Shown one piece after another: positions 16,840-26,109 of a stretch of DNA of 64,000 nt. Position 1 is the stretch's first letter. Each line of letters starts with the position of its first letter. The DNA comes from Neorhizobium tomejilense. GTDB taxonomy: Bacteria; Pseudomonadota; Alphaproteobacteria; Rhizobiales; Rhizobiaceae. Both the position numbers and the translations under genes were made by a program. The stretch spans positions 186,001-250,000 of the forward strand of contig PVBG01000004.1 of assembly GCA_002968845.1 (NCBI GenBank), in the 5' to 3' direction. The notes under the pieces are model-generated. The model was not told where the DNA came from and made no database searches. It saw only the letters and a program-made list of their open reading frames with translations.

Positions 16840-17819
16840 TCCGCAACCTCGCTCTTGCCGGACAGGGGAGTGTCATCGAGCGCCTTCAGAAGGGCAATAA
16901 GCAGTCGATCTCGCCGCGCACCGAGTTCTTCTATGCTGCGGCCGGCCGCTTCCTGCATGACCCCATCGATCAGCAGGGACTGAACGTCTTCCGTCAGCGA
17001 TGGATTGCCGAGCGAGCGCCAGCGCGCTTCCTGTGCCGGACCGAGATGTTTGAGATAATGGGCGATGCCGCCCTCGCCGCCGCCAAGATGATATAGCATA
17101 TGCGGACCGTCGATCGCCCAGCGCAGACCCGGCCCGAAGCGGATGGCCCGGTCCACGTCCTCGACGCTGGCGATCCCCTCGGCGACGATATGGACCGCCT
17201 CGCGCCAGAGCGCCGCCGTCATACGGTTCGCGACATGGCCTGCGGCCTCCCGGGTGATGCGGATGGGAGCTTTGCCGAGCCGTTCGAAGAACCGGTAGAC
17301 GGCTGCCTGCGCCTCCGGGCTGCTTTTCGGCCCTGCCACGATCTCCACCAGCGGCAGGAGATGCGGCGGGTTGAAGGGATGCGCGACGACAATCCGCTCC
17401 GCCTCCGCACCTCCTGCCTGCAGTTCGCTTGGCTGAAAAGAGGACGTGCTCGAACCGATCACCACGTCGGAAGGCGTAAGATCGGTGATCCGTTTCAGGA
17501 GCGCCTGCTTGAGGGGCAATTTTTCCGGCGCATTCTCCTGGACATAGTCGCAGCCGGCCAGGACCTCTTCGAGGTTGCCGGAGAAAAACAGAGCATCCGT
17601 CGCTACCGGCGCGACTGATCCGACCTGACGTAGATCCTCAAGTGCGTTTCCGACAACCTTTTCCAGCCGGACAGCGCCTTCGGGATCAGTGTCGTAGACC
17701 CGTACTTCCAGGCCGCGGCTGAGGAAAAATGCCGCCCAGGCGCCGCCGATCAGGCCGGCGCCGACAATCGCGACCGTTTCGATGTTCTCGGATCGGAAGC
17801 GGCCAACACCTGCGCTCAT
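16836..17819 (-). CDS. 3-hydroxy acid dehydrogenase, L-carnitine dehydrogenase-like
   Basis: A 327-residue NAD-dependent enzyme of the 3-hydroxyacyl-CoA dehydrogenase superfamily, in the short branch with L-carnitine 3-dehydrogenase and L-gulonate 3-dehydrogenase. The Rossmann motif is GAGLIGGAWA (20-29). The catalytic dyad is H147 (AHPFNPPHLLPL) with E159. SSTSSFQPSEL lies between them. It should oxidise a free beta-hydroxy acid to the beta-keto acid used by the adjacent BKACE. It overlaps both neighbours by 4 bp. Carnitine itself fits poorly with the aminotransferases in the operon, so an amino- or acyl-substituted beta-hydroxy acid may be the substrate. Confidence 0.85.
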   Translation of the reverse strand: MSAGVGRFRSENIETVAIVGAGLIGGAWAAFFLSRGLEVRVYDTDPEGAVRLEKVVGNALEDLRQVGSVAPVATDALFFSGNLEEVLAGCDYVQENAPEKLPLKQALLKRITDLTPSDVVIGSSTSSFQPSELQAGGAEAERIVVAHPFNPPHLLPLVEIVAGPKSSPEAQAAVYRFFERLGKAPIRITREAAGHVANRMTAALWREAVHIVAEGIASVEDVDRAIRFGPGLRWAIDGPHMLYHLGGGEGGIAHYLKHLGPAQEARWRSLGNPSLTEDVQSLLIDGVMQEAAGRSIEELGARRDRLLIALLKALDDTPLSGKSEVAE

Positions 17820-19237
17820 AACAATCCTTCCGCCTTGAGTTCATCCGTCACGTCGACAATAGCGGCACGCACAAGATCGGCAATCGTGGCCATGTCTTCG
17901 GTCGTGGTGATAAACGGCGGCGAGAGCGCCAGCACGTCAGAATTCGGCAAGGCCCGCAGCAGCAGCCGATGACGGCGGGCGGCAAGCGAAACCCGCCCGG
18001 CGATCTTGGCGGAAGCCTCGAAGGAGCGCTTCTGCGTCTTATCCACCACCAGTTCGATACCCATCATGAAACCGGTACTTCTGATATCGCCGACAATGTC
18101 GAGATCGAGCAGCCGGTCGTCGAAGGTCTTGCGGAACACCGGCGCCATTTCGGCGACACGCTCTACGAGGTTCTCGCGTTCGAGGATATCAAGGTTCGCC
18201 ATGGCGGCGGCGGCACAGGTCGGATGACCGGAATAGGTGAAGCCATGCGCGAAAGCCCGGCCGTCATCGGCGACGGTTTCGAACACGTCCCAGATCTTTT
18301 CCCCGACCAGGACCGCCGAAAGCGGCAGATATCCGCTGGTCAGGCCCTTGGCGGCCAGGATCAGGTCCGGCTTGATCTCGTACAGGTGGGAGGCAAACCA
18401 GCGGCCCAGGCGGCCGAAGCCCGTGATCACCTCGTCGGCGACCATCCGCACGTCGTATCTGTCGAGAACCTTGCGGATTTCCTGGAAATAACCCTTCGGC
18501 GGCGGAAGGACACCACCAGTACCCATGACTGGCTCCGCGATAAAGCCGGCAACCGTATCCGGCCCCTCGGCAAGGATCATCTCTTCGATCTCCTTCGCCA
18601 GATAGGCGGAATAGGCCTCTTCGGTCGCAAAGCCGCGGGCCGGCGCATCGCGATAGAGATCGGGCCGCGAGACATGGCGGGCGAAATCGATCGGCAGGCC
18701 GAAATACTGGTGCACCATCGGCACTCCGGAGAGGCTGCCTGAGGCGACCGAAACTCCATGATACGCATAGGCCCGCGAAATGATTTTCCGCTTCTCGGGC
18801 TTGCCCCGGCAGATATTGTAGGACCACAGCATCTTTACCGCCGTGTCGTTCGCGTCCGATCCCGACGATCCATAGAAGACCCGGCGCATGTTCGCCGGCG
18901 CAAGGGCAAGCAGCCGCTCGGAAAGGCGGATGACCGGTTCGTTGGCGATCGTGTTGAAGGTGTGGAAATAGGGAAGCGACAACGACTGGGCGTGGATCGC
19001 ATCCGAAATTTCTTTGCGACCATACCCGACATTGACGCACCACAACCCGGCGGCGCCATCGAGGTATTCGACCCCGTCAGTATCACGGATCCGGCATCCG
19101 TTCGCCGAGGACATGACCAGGGCGCCGTTGACCTTCTGGTCCCTGATGGAGGTGAATGGATGGAAAAACCCCTCCCGATCCCGGTCCGCCAGGCTCATGT
19201 TTCCGTTCGAGACGGCATTCGTGCCCGCCGTATCCAT
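17816..19237 (-). CDS. class III aminotransferase (omega-aminotransferase)
   Basis: A PLP enzyme of about 473 residues, second of two class III aminotransferases in this operon. Landmarks are YGSSGSDANDTAVK, ADEVITGFGRLGRW and the PLP lysine in AAKGLTSGYLPLSA (about K297). I chose the ATG at 19237, preceded by AGGATTGGGG. An upstream in-frame ATG at 19291 has no ribosome-binding site and lies only 10 bp from the operator. It leads a five-gene operon (with dehydrogenase, BKACE, SIP reductase and aminotransferase). The two enzymes differ enough in sequence to act on different amines or successive steps. Confidence 0.9.
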   Translation of the reverse strand: MDTAGTNAVSNGNMSLADRDREGFFHPFTSIRDQKVNGALVMSSANGCRIRDTDGVEYLDGAAGLWCVNVGYGRKEISDAIHAQSLSLPYFHTFNTIANEPVIRLSERLLALAPANMRRVFYGSSGSDANDTAVKMLWSYNICRGKPEKRKIISRAYAYHGVSVASGSLSGVPMVHQYFGLPIDFARHVSRPDLYRDAPARGFATEEAYSAYLAKEIEEMILAEGPDTVAGFIAEPVMGTGGVLPPPKGYFQEIRKVLDRYDVRMVADEVITGFGRLGRWFASHLYEIKPDLILAAKGLTSGYLPLSAVLVGEKIWDVFETVADDGRAFAHGFTYSGHPTCAAAAMANLDILERENLVERVAEMAPVFRKTFDDRLLDLDIVGDIRSTGFMMGIELVVDKTQKRSFEASAKIAGRVSLAARRHRLLLRALPNSDVLALSPPFITTTEDMATIADLVRAAIVDVTDELKAEGLL

Positions 19238-19301
19238 ATGCTTCAACCCCAATCCTGTTTGACGACGGCCAGATGAACCGCCGAAACTCATCTACGTCGA
19301 C

Positions 19302-19331
19302 GATATATCGCGATCGCAGATCGCACAATAT
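19302..19331. promoter_or_regulatory. GntR-type operator, site 3
   Basis: Core TCGCGATCGCAGATCGCA at 19308-19325, followed by CAAT; flanked by TATA on one side. It lies upstream of the leftward five-gene operon led by the aminotransferase at 19237. It is one of the three best matches to the consensus. Confidence 0.78.
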
Positions 19332-19464
19332 GTAAGATGGAGAATTCGTTGCGCTGCCGCGACAGCCGGCATACTTCTTTGATATGGATATACATTTCCG
19401 CGGCATTGATTTCCGTAGATCGCCGAAAATACGTTTGGAGCCTGCGAAAACTGCCGGTCGGCAC

Positions 19465-21396
19465 CTAAAGATCGACGACGAGGTTTCCAATCGGCCGGGT
19501 GCTGCAGGCAAGCACATATCCCTCCTGCTTTTCCTCGCCGCTGAGCGCTGTACGCTCGGGATCGGCGCAGTTCGCCGCAAGTATCCAGTCGCCCGAAACG
19601 ACACGGCAGCGGCAGGTCCCGCAGATACCTGCCTCGCAATCGGCATGCACCGGAATGTTCATGGCTCGCGCAATATCGAGGAGTGTTTCTGGGCTTTTGC
19701 CTTCGGCAACAATGCCGCTTTTCCGGAAATTTACCCGATATGGCAAAACCTCCTCTTCCACGGTTGCCGTCAGGTCGGAACCGAAGCTTTCCTCAAGATA
19801 GGTAGCATCGGGTGCAAGTTCCCGATGCATCGCTCTTGCCGCCTGCCGAAAGCCGTCAGGCCCGCAGCAAAAGGTCACGCGATCGCGGATATCAGGGCAA
19901 ATGTCCGCAAGCATAATCTCATTGAGGCGTCCCTTGTAAGATGGGGACGAAGGACCATCGATCGAGGTCACGCCGGGGGAAGTCAAATTCCAGGAGAGCT
20001 TCAACCTGTCTCCCATCTGCCGCTTCAGGAGAAGCAGTTCCTCTGTAAAGGGCAGATCTTCGGTGCTGCGAGCACTGTGATGGAAGACGACATCATGAGG
20101 CAGATCGAGGTCGACAACATACCGCAGCATGGCGATCATCGGCGTGATGCCGCTGCCGGCCGACACCATCAGCAGCGAGCGTTTCTCGCCCGCCGCAGCG
20201 AGATGAAACCGTCCATGCGGTCCAAGACCGAGCAGCCGGTCACCGACCTTCAGATTGTCATGCAGCCAGTTGGAAACGCGACCTCCACGGACCCGTTTCA
20301 CGCTGACGGCAATATGATGCGGCCGGGACGGCGAGGACGAAATCGTATAGCTGCGGCGTACCGGAACGCCGCCGATCTCCAGCTGAAGCGTGATGAACTG
20401 GCCAGGCAGATGGTCGATCACGGCACCATCCTCCGCCTTGAACCGAAAGCTCCGCATGTCTGCCGTTTCAGCCACGATGCCGGTGCAGATCAGCGGGATC
20501 GGCCCCGATCTCCGCGCCGCTTCCTGCTTCACGGACCTCCGGATTCGGTCCATGTCCGGTGGCGGGCGAAGCCTGACGGGCTCCTTGCGGGAGAGGATTT
20601 CGACGGCGTCTTCCCCGAAAATGCGTCCCGCTCGGCGCGGGACGAGAAACTGCCCAAAATAGGGTTTTCCGTCCTCCCCCCGGCGCCGTTTCGCGAGCGT
20701 CGCCAAGGGCTCCCGATCGGTGCGCGCCTCCCCGCTTTGCGGGTCGAGCGTCGTTACCACGCAGCGATCGCAGCCGCCGGCGACATCGAATTCGACCCCG
20801 CCGATACGGATCGATCCCCAACCATCCTCGTCGAACGGTAGCGTTCCCGAAACAACGACATTGGGCCGGAAACAGGCCATCTCGGCCGGCGTCTCCAGAT
20901 ACTCGTTCAAGTCGTCGACAGAGGATTTGCCGATCAGCAGAAGCGGTGCGGTATCGGCAAAGCTGACGGCATGGCCGGGCTTCAAGGCGAGAGGCCGGTA
21001 CGTTTGCGGCCCCTTCAGCACGAGCCGGCAGGAGTGGCCGAGAAAGCGCGAGAGCCAGTCGGCCGCAGGGTCGCCGGCATCGAGGACGGCAATCTCGTCG
21101 CCCCATACGCGCGCCGCCCAATTGCCAGTCTGGCGAAGCGCCATGCGGGAAAAGACGTATGGCCTGGCTTCCGGGCCCATCAGGATGATCTCGTCACCGT
21201 CGATCAGGCAGCGCAGCGTCAGCAAGGCGGGAAATTCTCGGGAAGTCAGGCACTCCCCCGAAAGATCGGTCACCATCATGGTCCGATCATCGGCCAGGCC
21301 CTCCGGCTCGACCCATGCGGAAAAGGCGTCGATCGCTGAACCGGATTTCAGCGGATAGAGATGCAGGCTTTCGATCCGGATCGTTGGCGCAGGCAT
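19465..21396 (-). CDS. MOSC / ferredoxin-reductase / 2Fe-2S fusion oxidoreductase
   Basis: A 643-residue single-chain redox enzyme. Order: MOSC N-terminal barrel (about 5-110); MOSC domain (about 120-270) with GGCDRC (C209, C212), where mARC and YcbX bind molybdenum cofactor; FAD domain (about 300-400) with RRSYTISSSPS; NAD domain (about 405-530) with SAGSGITPMIA; and a C-terminal plant-type 2Fe-2S domain with C587, C592, C595 and C631. YcbX and mARC reduce N-hydroxylated bases, hydroxylamines and amidoximes, and mARC needs separate electron carriers. Here electrons could flow from NAD(P)H to Mo inside one chain. It follows the aldehyde dehydrogenase gene by 7 bp. Function is inferred from domains. 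Confidence 0.88.
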   Translation of the reverse strand: MPAPTIRIESLHLYPLKSGSAIDAFSAWVEPEGLADDRTMMVTDLSGECLTSREFPALLTLRCLIDGDEIILMGPEARPYVFSRMALRQTGNWAARVWGDEIAVLDAGDPAADWLSRFLGHSCRLVLKGPQTYRPLALKPGHAVSFADTAPLLLIGKSSVDDLNEYLETPAEMACFRPNVVVSGTLPFDEDGWGSIRIGGVEFDVAGGCDRCVVTTLDPQSGEARTDREPLATLAKRRRGEDGKPYFGQFLVPRRAGRIFGEDAVEILSRKEPVRLRPPPDMDRIRRSVKQEAARRSGPIPLICTGIVAETADMRSFRFKAEDGAVIDHLPGQFITLQLEIGGVPVRRSYTISSSPSRPHHIAVSVKRVRGGRVSNWLHDNLKVGDRLLGLGPHGRFHLAAAGEKRSLLMVSAGSGITPMIAMLRYVVDLDLPHDVVFHHSARSTEDLPFTEELLLLKRQMGDRLKLSWNLTSPGVTSIDGPSSPSYKGRLNEIMLADICPDIRDRVTFCCGPDGFRQAARAMHRELAPDATYLEESFGSDLTATVEEEVLPYRVNFRKSGIVAEGKSPETLLDIARAMNIPVHADCEAGICGTCRCRVVSGDWILAANCADPERTALSGEEKQEGYVLACSTRPIGNLVVDL

Positions 21397-21403
21397 GGCC
21401 GCC

Positions 21404-22849
21404 TCACATCGAATAGGCGGTCTTCACATTCGTATAGAATTCCTTCGCATAGGCGCCCTGCTCCCGCGGGCCATAGCTCGACCCTCGAATACCACCGAAT
21501 GGTACATGGTAGTCGACGCCGGCAGTCGGCACGTTGACCATCACCATGCCGCTGCGCGCATGCCGTTTGAAGTGCTCGGCATGTTTGATCGACGTCGTCG
21601 CAATGCCCGCGGAAAGGCCGAATTCCGTGTCGCTGGCGACCTGCAGCGCCTCGTCGTAGTGCTTGACGCGAATGACCGCCGCGACCGGCCCAAAAACTTC
21701 TTCCCGATTGATGCGCATATCGTTCGTCGTTGCGGAGAAAAGGGCGGGCTGAAGGAAAAAGCCCTGCGTATCGCGCTTCAACAACTCGCCGCCGGTCTCG
21801 AGAATGCCGCCCTCGTTCCGCGCAATCTCGATATAGTTCAGGTCCTGCTCGAACTGACGCTTGTCGACGACGGGCCCGATCTCCGTTTCGGGGCGGAGTG
21901 CATGCCCGACGTTCAGCCTTGAGATCCGTGTTTTCAGCGCGGCCAGAAAACGGTCGTGAATGCCGTCCGTCACGATGATGCGGCTGGACGCCGTGCAGCG
22001 CTGGCCGGTCGAAAAGAACGATCCGTTGGCGACCGCCTCGACCGCGACATCGAGATCTGCATCGTCCAGCACGACGAAGGGGTTCTTGCCGCCCATTTCC
22101 GCCTGCACCTTGGCACCGCGCGCCGCGACGGCCGCCACCACTGCGCGACCGACTCCGGCCGAACCGGTAAAGGACACCGCGTCGATATCCCGGTGATCGA
22201 GGATTGCCTGCCCAACGATGCGCCCGGCCCCCATCACCAGGTTGAGGACGCCGGCGGGCAGCCCCGCGCGATGCAGAATATCAACCAGTTCCCAGGCGCA
22301 GCCGGGCACCAGTTCCGCAGGCTTGAAGACCACGGTATTGCCGTAGGCAAGTGCCGGCGCGATCTTCCAGGCAGGGATGGCGATCGGAAAATTCCAGGGC
22401 GTGATGATGCCGATGACGCCGACCGGCTCGCGCGTCACCTCTACCTTGATGCCCAGGCGCACCGAAGGCAACACGTCGCCCGGATTTCTGAGCGCCTCGC
22501 CCGCCATGTATTTGAACACCATCCCAGCGCGGGCCACTTCGCCCCGCCCCTCGGGCAGCGTCTTGCCCTCTTCCCGGCTGAGCAGTCGTCCCAGTTCCTC
22601 CTCGCGCGCCAGAATTTCGGCTGCTGCCTTGTCGAGGACGTTGAAGCGTTGTTGCGGGGTGGCGAGCGCCCAGCCGGGAAGGGCGCTGCGGGCCGCGGCG
22701 ACCGCTGCATCCACGGCTGCAGCGTCGCCGGTTGAGTAGAGACCGATGACATCAGATAGGTCGGAGGGATTGATATTTTCCACTGCCTGAACCGAGGAGA
22801 TCCATTCGCCGCCGATGATGTTGGGCTTCGCCTCGTTGTGCGATCTCAT
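21404..22849 (-). CDS. aldehyde dehydrogenase family protein
   Basis: A 481-residue NAD(P)-dependent aldehyde dehydrogenase. The catalytic Cys is C285 (TGQRCTASSR), the general base E251 (AEMGGKNP), and the cofactor motif GSAGVG is at 230-235. The C-terminal PFGGIRGSSYGPREQG resembles enzymes acting on alpha-ketoglutaric semialdehyde and related dicarboxylic semialdehydes. GGGAG precedes the ATG. It heads a two-gene leftward unit with the MOSC fusion, divergent from a second aldehyde dehydrogenase. I infer oxidation of a semialdehyde made by an aminotransferase of the regulon. Confidence 0.9.
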   Translation of the reverse strand: MRSHNEAKPNIIGGEWISSVQAVENINPSDLSDVIGLYSTGDAAAVDAAVAAARSALPGWALATPQQRFNVLDKAAAEILAREEELGRLLSREEGKTLPEGRGEVARAGMVFKYMAGEALRNPGDVLPSVRLGIKVEVTREPVGVIGIITPWNFPIAIPAWKIAPALAYGNTVVFKPAELVPGCAWELVDILHRAGLPAGVLNLVMGAGRIVGQAILDHRDIDAVSFTGSAGVGRAVVAAVAARGAKVQAEMGGKNPFVVLDDADLDVAVEAVANGSFFSTGQRCTASSRIIVTDGIHDRFLAALKTRISRLNVGHALRPETEIGPVVDKRQFEQDLNYIEIARNEGGILETGGELLKRDTQGFFLQPALFSATTNDMRINREEVFGPVAAVIRVKHYDEALQVASDTEFGLSAGIATTSIKHAEHFKRHARSGMVMVNVPTAGVDYHVPFGGIRGSSYGPREQGAYAKEFYTNVKTAYSM

Positions 22850-22920
22850 CGCTTGTCACTCCCGCTGGAAATTGAACCACGGCATTTCACGATGCCGCTT
22901 GGCTTTTCGAGAAACCATCC

Positions 22921-22950
22921 ATATAGTGCGATCACAGATCACGCAACATC
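22921..22950. promoter_or_regulatory. GntR-type operator, site 4
   Basis: Core GTGCGATCACAGATCACG at 22926-22943, the most diverged copy but with both GATC half-site centres kept at the same N3 spacing. It sits in the 207 bp between the divergent aldehyde dehydrogenase genes at 22849 and 23057, so a single site may control both directions. Confidence 0.65.
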
Positions 22951-23056
22951 CCATAAGATAAAGAGGAATTAAGCTTCATAAACACATGTAAATGCATCAT
23001 AAATTTTATGACATCGATCGCCTGGCAAAGATAAAACTCGCAAGAAGGACTTCTGA

Positions 23057-24544
23057 ATGAACCTCACCGATTGGCACAGGACTGCCCGCTCCCTCAGCCT
23101 TGGCAACCGCGCGGTGATCGGCGGTCGACAGGTCGAGGCGCGGTCAGGGCAAGGTTTTGCATCCGTCAATCCAGCCACGGGAGAGACGCTCGCCGAGGTC
23201 GCCGCGGGCGATGCCGAGGATATCGACGCAGCGGTAGCATCCGCCCGGAATTCCTTCGAAAGCGGCGCCTGGAGCCGGCGCGCACCCGTGGAACGCAAGA
23301 AGGTCCTGCTGCGCCTCGCCGAACTCATGCGCGCCGAATTGACCGAACTCGCCGCCATGGAGAGCGTGGACATGGGCAAGCTCGTTCGCGATGCCGCCGG
23401 CAACGACATCCCGGCTGCCATCAATATCCTTCAGTGGCATGCGGAAGAGGCGGACAAGGTCTATGATGAAATGGCGCCCTTGCCGGAAGGCAACGCGGCC
23501 CTTATCCGCCGCGTACCACTGGGTGTCGTGGGCGCGGTCGTGCCTTGGAATTTCCCGCTCAACATGGCGATCTGGAAATGCGCGCCGGCGCTTGCCGCCG
23601 GCAACAGCGTCGTCCTCAAGCCAGCGGAGCAATCTCCGTTCACGGCGCTCCGGCTCGCCCAGTTGGCACTCGATGCCGGCCTGCCCGAAGGGGTTCTCAA
23701 TGTCGTGCCCGGTTTCGGCGAAACGGCCGGCCAGGCGCTGGGCCGTCATATGGATGTGGACTGCCTCGCCTTTACGGGATCGACTGCAGTCGGCAAACTC
23801 TTCCTGAAATATGCCGGCGAATCCAACATGAAGCAGGTCTGGCTCGAATGCGGCGGCAAATCGCCCGTCATCGTTTTCCCGGACTGCGGTGACCTGGAAG
23901 CCGCAGCTGATCAGGTATCAAGCGGTATCTTCTATAACCAGGGTCAGGTCTGCTCCGCCTCCTCGCGTCTCCTCGTCCATCAATCGATCGAAAAGACGTT
24001 TATCGATCTTCTGCTGAAACGCCTGCCGGCCTACCAGCCGGGAGACCCTCTTGATCCGAAGTCCGGCCTTGGCGCCATGGTCGAGGCCAAGCATGCCTCC
24101 AATGTAATGCGGTTCATCGACGAGGGGCGGCGGGAGGCCACGTTGGTGGCGGGAGGCAAGGCTGTCACCATCGGCGGCAAGGGCAGCTTCATCGAGCCGA
24201 CCATCTTTGCCGACGTAAAGCCGGATTCGACCATCGCCCGGGACGAGATTTTCGGGCCGGTTCTGTCGGTCATACGCTTCTCGGAAGAGGACGAGGCGAT
24301 CCACATCGCCAACGACAGCATCTATGGCCTCGCAGCATCAGTCTTCACCGACGACCTGTCGCGTGCCCATCGGGTCTCCGCGCGACTGACAGCCGGAGTC
24401 GTGGCGGTCAACGTGGTCGATCCGGTCAGCCCGGCGGTTCCCTTCGGCGGGTTCAAGCAGTCCGGCTCGGGTCGCGACCTGTCGCGCCACGCCATCGAGA
24501 AATACACCGCTTTGAAGACCACCTGGATCCGTTATCGGTGCTAA
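23057..24544 (+). CDS. aldehyde dehydrogenase, PuuC-like
   Basis: A 495-residue aldehyde dehydrogenase close in layout to gamma-glutamyl-gamma-aminobutyraldehyde dehydrogenase (PuuC). The N-terminus NLTDWHRTARSLSLGNRAVI matches that family's start. The catalytic Cys is C299 (GQVCSASSR), the base E264 (WLECGGKSP) and the C-terminus has PFGGFKQSGSGRDLSRHA. It lies 43 bp before the start I choose for the PuuA-like ligase gene, in one rightward operon. That pairing copies the Puu order of chemistry, in which a glutamylated amine becomes an aldehyde and then an acid. Confidence 0.9.
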   Translation: MNLTDWHRTARSLSLGNRAVIGGRQVEARSGQGFASVNPATGETLAEVAAGDAEDIDAAVASARNSFESGAWSRRAPVERKKVLLRLAELMRAELTELAAMESVDMGKLVRDAAGNDIPAAINILQWHAEEADKVYDEMAPLPEGNAALIRRVPLGVVGAVVPWNFPLNMAIWKCAPALAAGNSVVLKPAEQSPFTALRLAQLALDAGLPEGVLNVVPGFGETAGQALGRHMDVDCLAFTGSTAVGKLFLKYAGESNMKQVWLECGGKSPVIVFPDCGDLEAAADQVSSGIFYNQGQVCSASSRLLVHQSIEKTFIDLLLKRLPAYQPGDPLDPKSGLGAMVEAKHASNVMRFIDEGRREATLVAGGKAVTIGGKGSFIEPTIFADVKPDSTIARDEIFGPVLSVIRFSEEDEAIHIANDSIYGLAASVFTDDLSRAHRVSARLTAGVVAVNVVDPVSPAVPFGGFKQSGSGRDLSRHAIEKYTALKTTWIRYRC

Positions 24545-24587
24545 CGTGCAAGGCGGACAGGGTTTCATGGGAGAAAGTAGGAAGAGA

Positions 24588-25937
24588 ATGGACATTGCCG
24601 GTGCATTGAAATGGCTTGAGGCGCATCCCGAAATCGAAAGCGTACGGGCGGCGGTCTGTGACCTGAACGGCATCATGCGTGGCAAGCGTCTTCCGCGCGA
24701 CCAGGCCGAAAAGGCATTGGCAGGCGGCTTGAGAATGCCGCTCTCGGTCCCGGGCCTCGATATCTGGGGCAAGGACATAGCGGGCAATCCCATGGTGTTC
24801 GAGACGGGCGATGCCGATGGCTGCTGTGACTGGACGGGCCGCGCCGTGATGCCGATGAACTGGCTCGCCCGGCCGACAGCCATGCTGCCGGTCTGGCTTG
24901 CCGACGAGCATGGCGTTCCTTTTCTCGGCGATCCGCGCCGCGCACTGGCCACCGTGCTGGCCGGTTATGCCGAACTGGGCCTGACGCCGGTGACGGCGAC
25001 GGAACTCGAGTTCTACCTGGTCGATCCCAACGCGGATCTGCCGCTTGGGCCCCTTTCCCCTGCCACCGGCCGGCGCCTCGACAGTGCTGCAGCCATGGAT
25101 ATGGACGAGGTCGATCAGTTCGAAGCCTTTATCGACGATGTCTACGTCGCCTGCCATGAGCAGGGCATCCCGGCCGATACGACGATCGCCGAAAACGGCA
25201 TCGGTCAGTTCGAGATCAATCTCAACCACACATCCGATGCTCTTCAGGCAGCGGACGACGCCCTGTTCTTCAAACGTACCGTCAAAGGTATCGCGCGCAA
25301 GCATGGGCTGGCGGCCTGCTTCATGGCGAAACCCTACGGCCATCATTCAGGCAGCGGGTTCCATATCCATTTCAGCCTGCTCGACCGAGAGGGCAATAAC
25401 GTCTTCGACAATGGCGGAGACGAAGGAACCGAGATGATGCGGCATGCGATCGGCGGCATGCTGGCGGCGATGGCTGAAAGCACCCTGATCTTTGCCCCGC
25501 ACTACAATTCCTATCGCCGGCTGCGGCCGAACTCCTACGCCCCGACCGCGGTCGCCTGGGGTTACGAAAACCGCATGGTCGCAATTCGCATCCCCGGGGG
25601 AAGCCACAAGGCGCGTCGCATCGAACATCGGGTCGCAGGCGCCGACGCCAACCCCTATCTGGTGATGGCGGCGGTTCTCGGAGCGGCATTGATCGGCATC
25701 CGCAAGCAGCTTTCTCCGGGGGAGCCGCGTAGCGGCGACGCATACGGCAAGGATCTCGAAAAACTGCCTCTCGACTGGCATTCGGCCATCAATGCCTTCG
25801 AGGTGGGACAGCATGCCGCGGAGATATTTTCTCCTGTCCTGCGGTCTGGACTGGTGGCCTGCAAGCGACAGGAGCTCGAAGCCTTCGCCACCCAGATCAC
25901 CCAGTTCGAATATCGCACCTATCTCGAGACGGCCTGA
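24588..25937 (+). CDS. glutamine-synthetase family gamma-glutamyl-amine ligase (PuuA/SpuI-like)
   Basis: About 449 residues, the length of PuuA-type ligases, which join glutamate to an amine using ATP. Motifs are AENGIGQFEINLNH (metal-binding Glu), GSGFHIHFSL (nucleotide and Glu site), RLRPNSYAPTAVAWGYENR (ATP and phosphate) and IEHRVAGADANPYL (metal). I start at the ATG at 24588, which has AGGA 5 bp upstream. In-frame GTG (24546) and ATG (24567) alternatives exist. In known pathways it protects the amine during oxidation of putrescine or other diamines. No PuuB oxidase or PuuD hydrolase is in the block; aminotransferases and the other hydrolases may substitute. Confidence 0.88.
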   Translation: MDIAGALKWLEAHPEIESVRAAVCDLNGIMRGKRLPRDQAEKALAGGLRMPLSVPGLDIWGKDIAGNPMVFETGDADGCCDWTGRAVMPMNWLARPTAMLPVWLADEHGVPFLGDPRRALATVLAGYAELGLTPVTATELEFYLVDPNADLPLGPLSPATGRRLDSAAAMDMDEVDQFEAFIDDVYVACHEQGIPADTTIAENGIGQFEINLNHTSDALQAADDALFFKRTVKGIARKHGLAACFMAKPYGHHSGSGFHIHFSLLDREGNNVFDNGGDEGTEMMRHAIGGMLAAMAESTLIFAPHYNSYRRLRPNSYAPTAVAWGYENRMVAIRIPGGSHKARRIEHRVAGADANPYLVMAAVLGAALIGIRKQLSPGEPRSGDAYGKDLEKLPLDWHSAINAFEVGQHAAEIFSPVLRSGLVACKRQELEAFATQITQFEYRTYLETA

Positions 25938-25961
25938 GATATCATCCCCGCCTTGCGAACA

Positions 25962-25987
25962 ATCACGATCGCAGATCGCACAATTTT
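25962..25987. promoter_or_regulatory. GntR-type operator, site 5
   Basis: Core CACGATCGCAGATCGCA at 25965-25981, followed by CAAT. It lies in the gap between the ligase gene and the GntR regulator gene, about 120 bp before the regulator's start. This fits autoregulation. Confidence 0.75.
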
Positions 25988-26109
25988 GCCGGGATGACAT
26001 GGTTGTCCCGGTGACATCAGCCGGCTAACAGTTTAGAAAAACAATAAAAGACGAGGTTTAAGGTCGCAGCCCATCAGGCGGGCGCGGCAACAACAACACG
26101 GGAAGTAAG

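Noticed and set aside
19384..20841. 485-codon open frame antisense to the MOSC fusion gene
   Set aside because: The opposite strand encodes five recognisable domains in order; the antisense product is low-complexity and His/Arg-rich.
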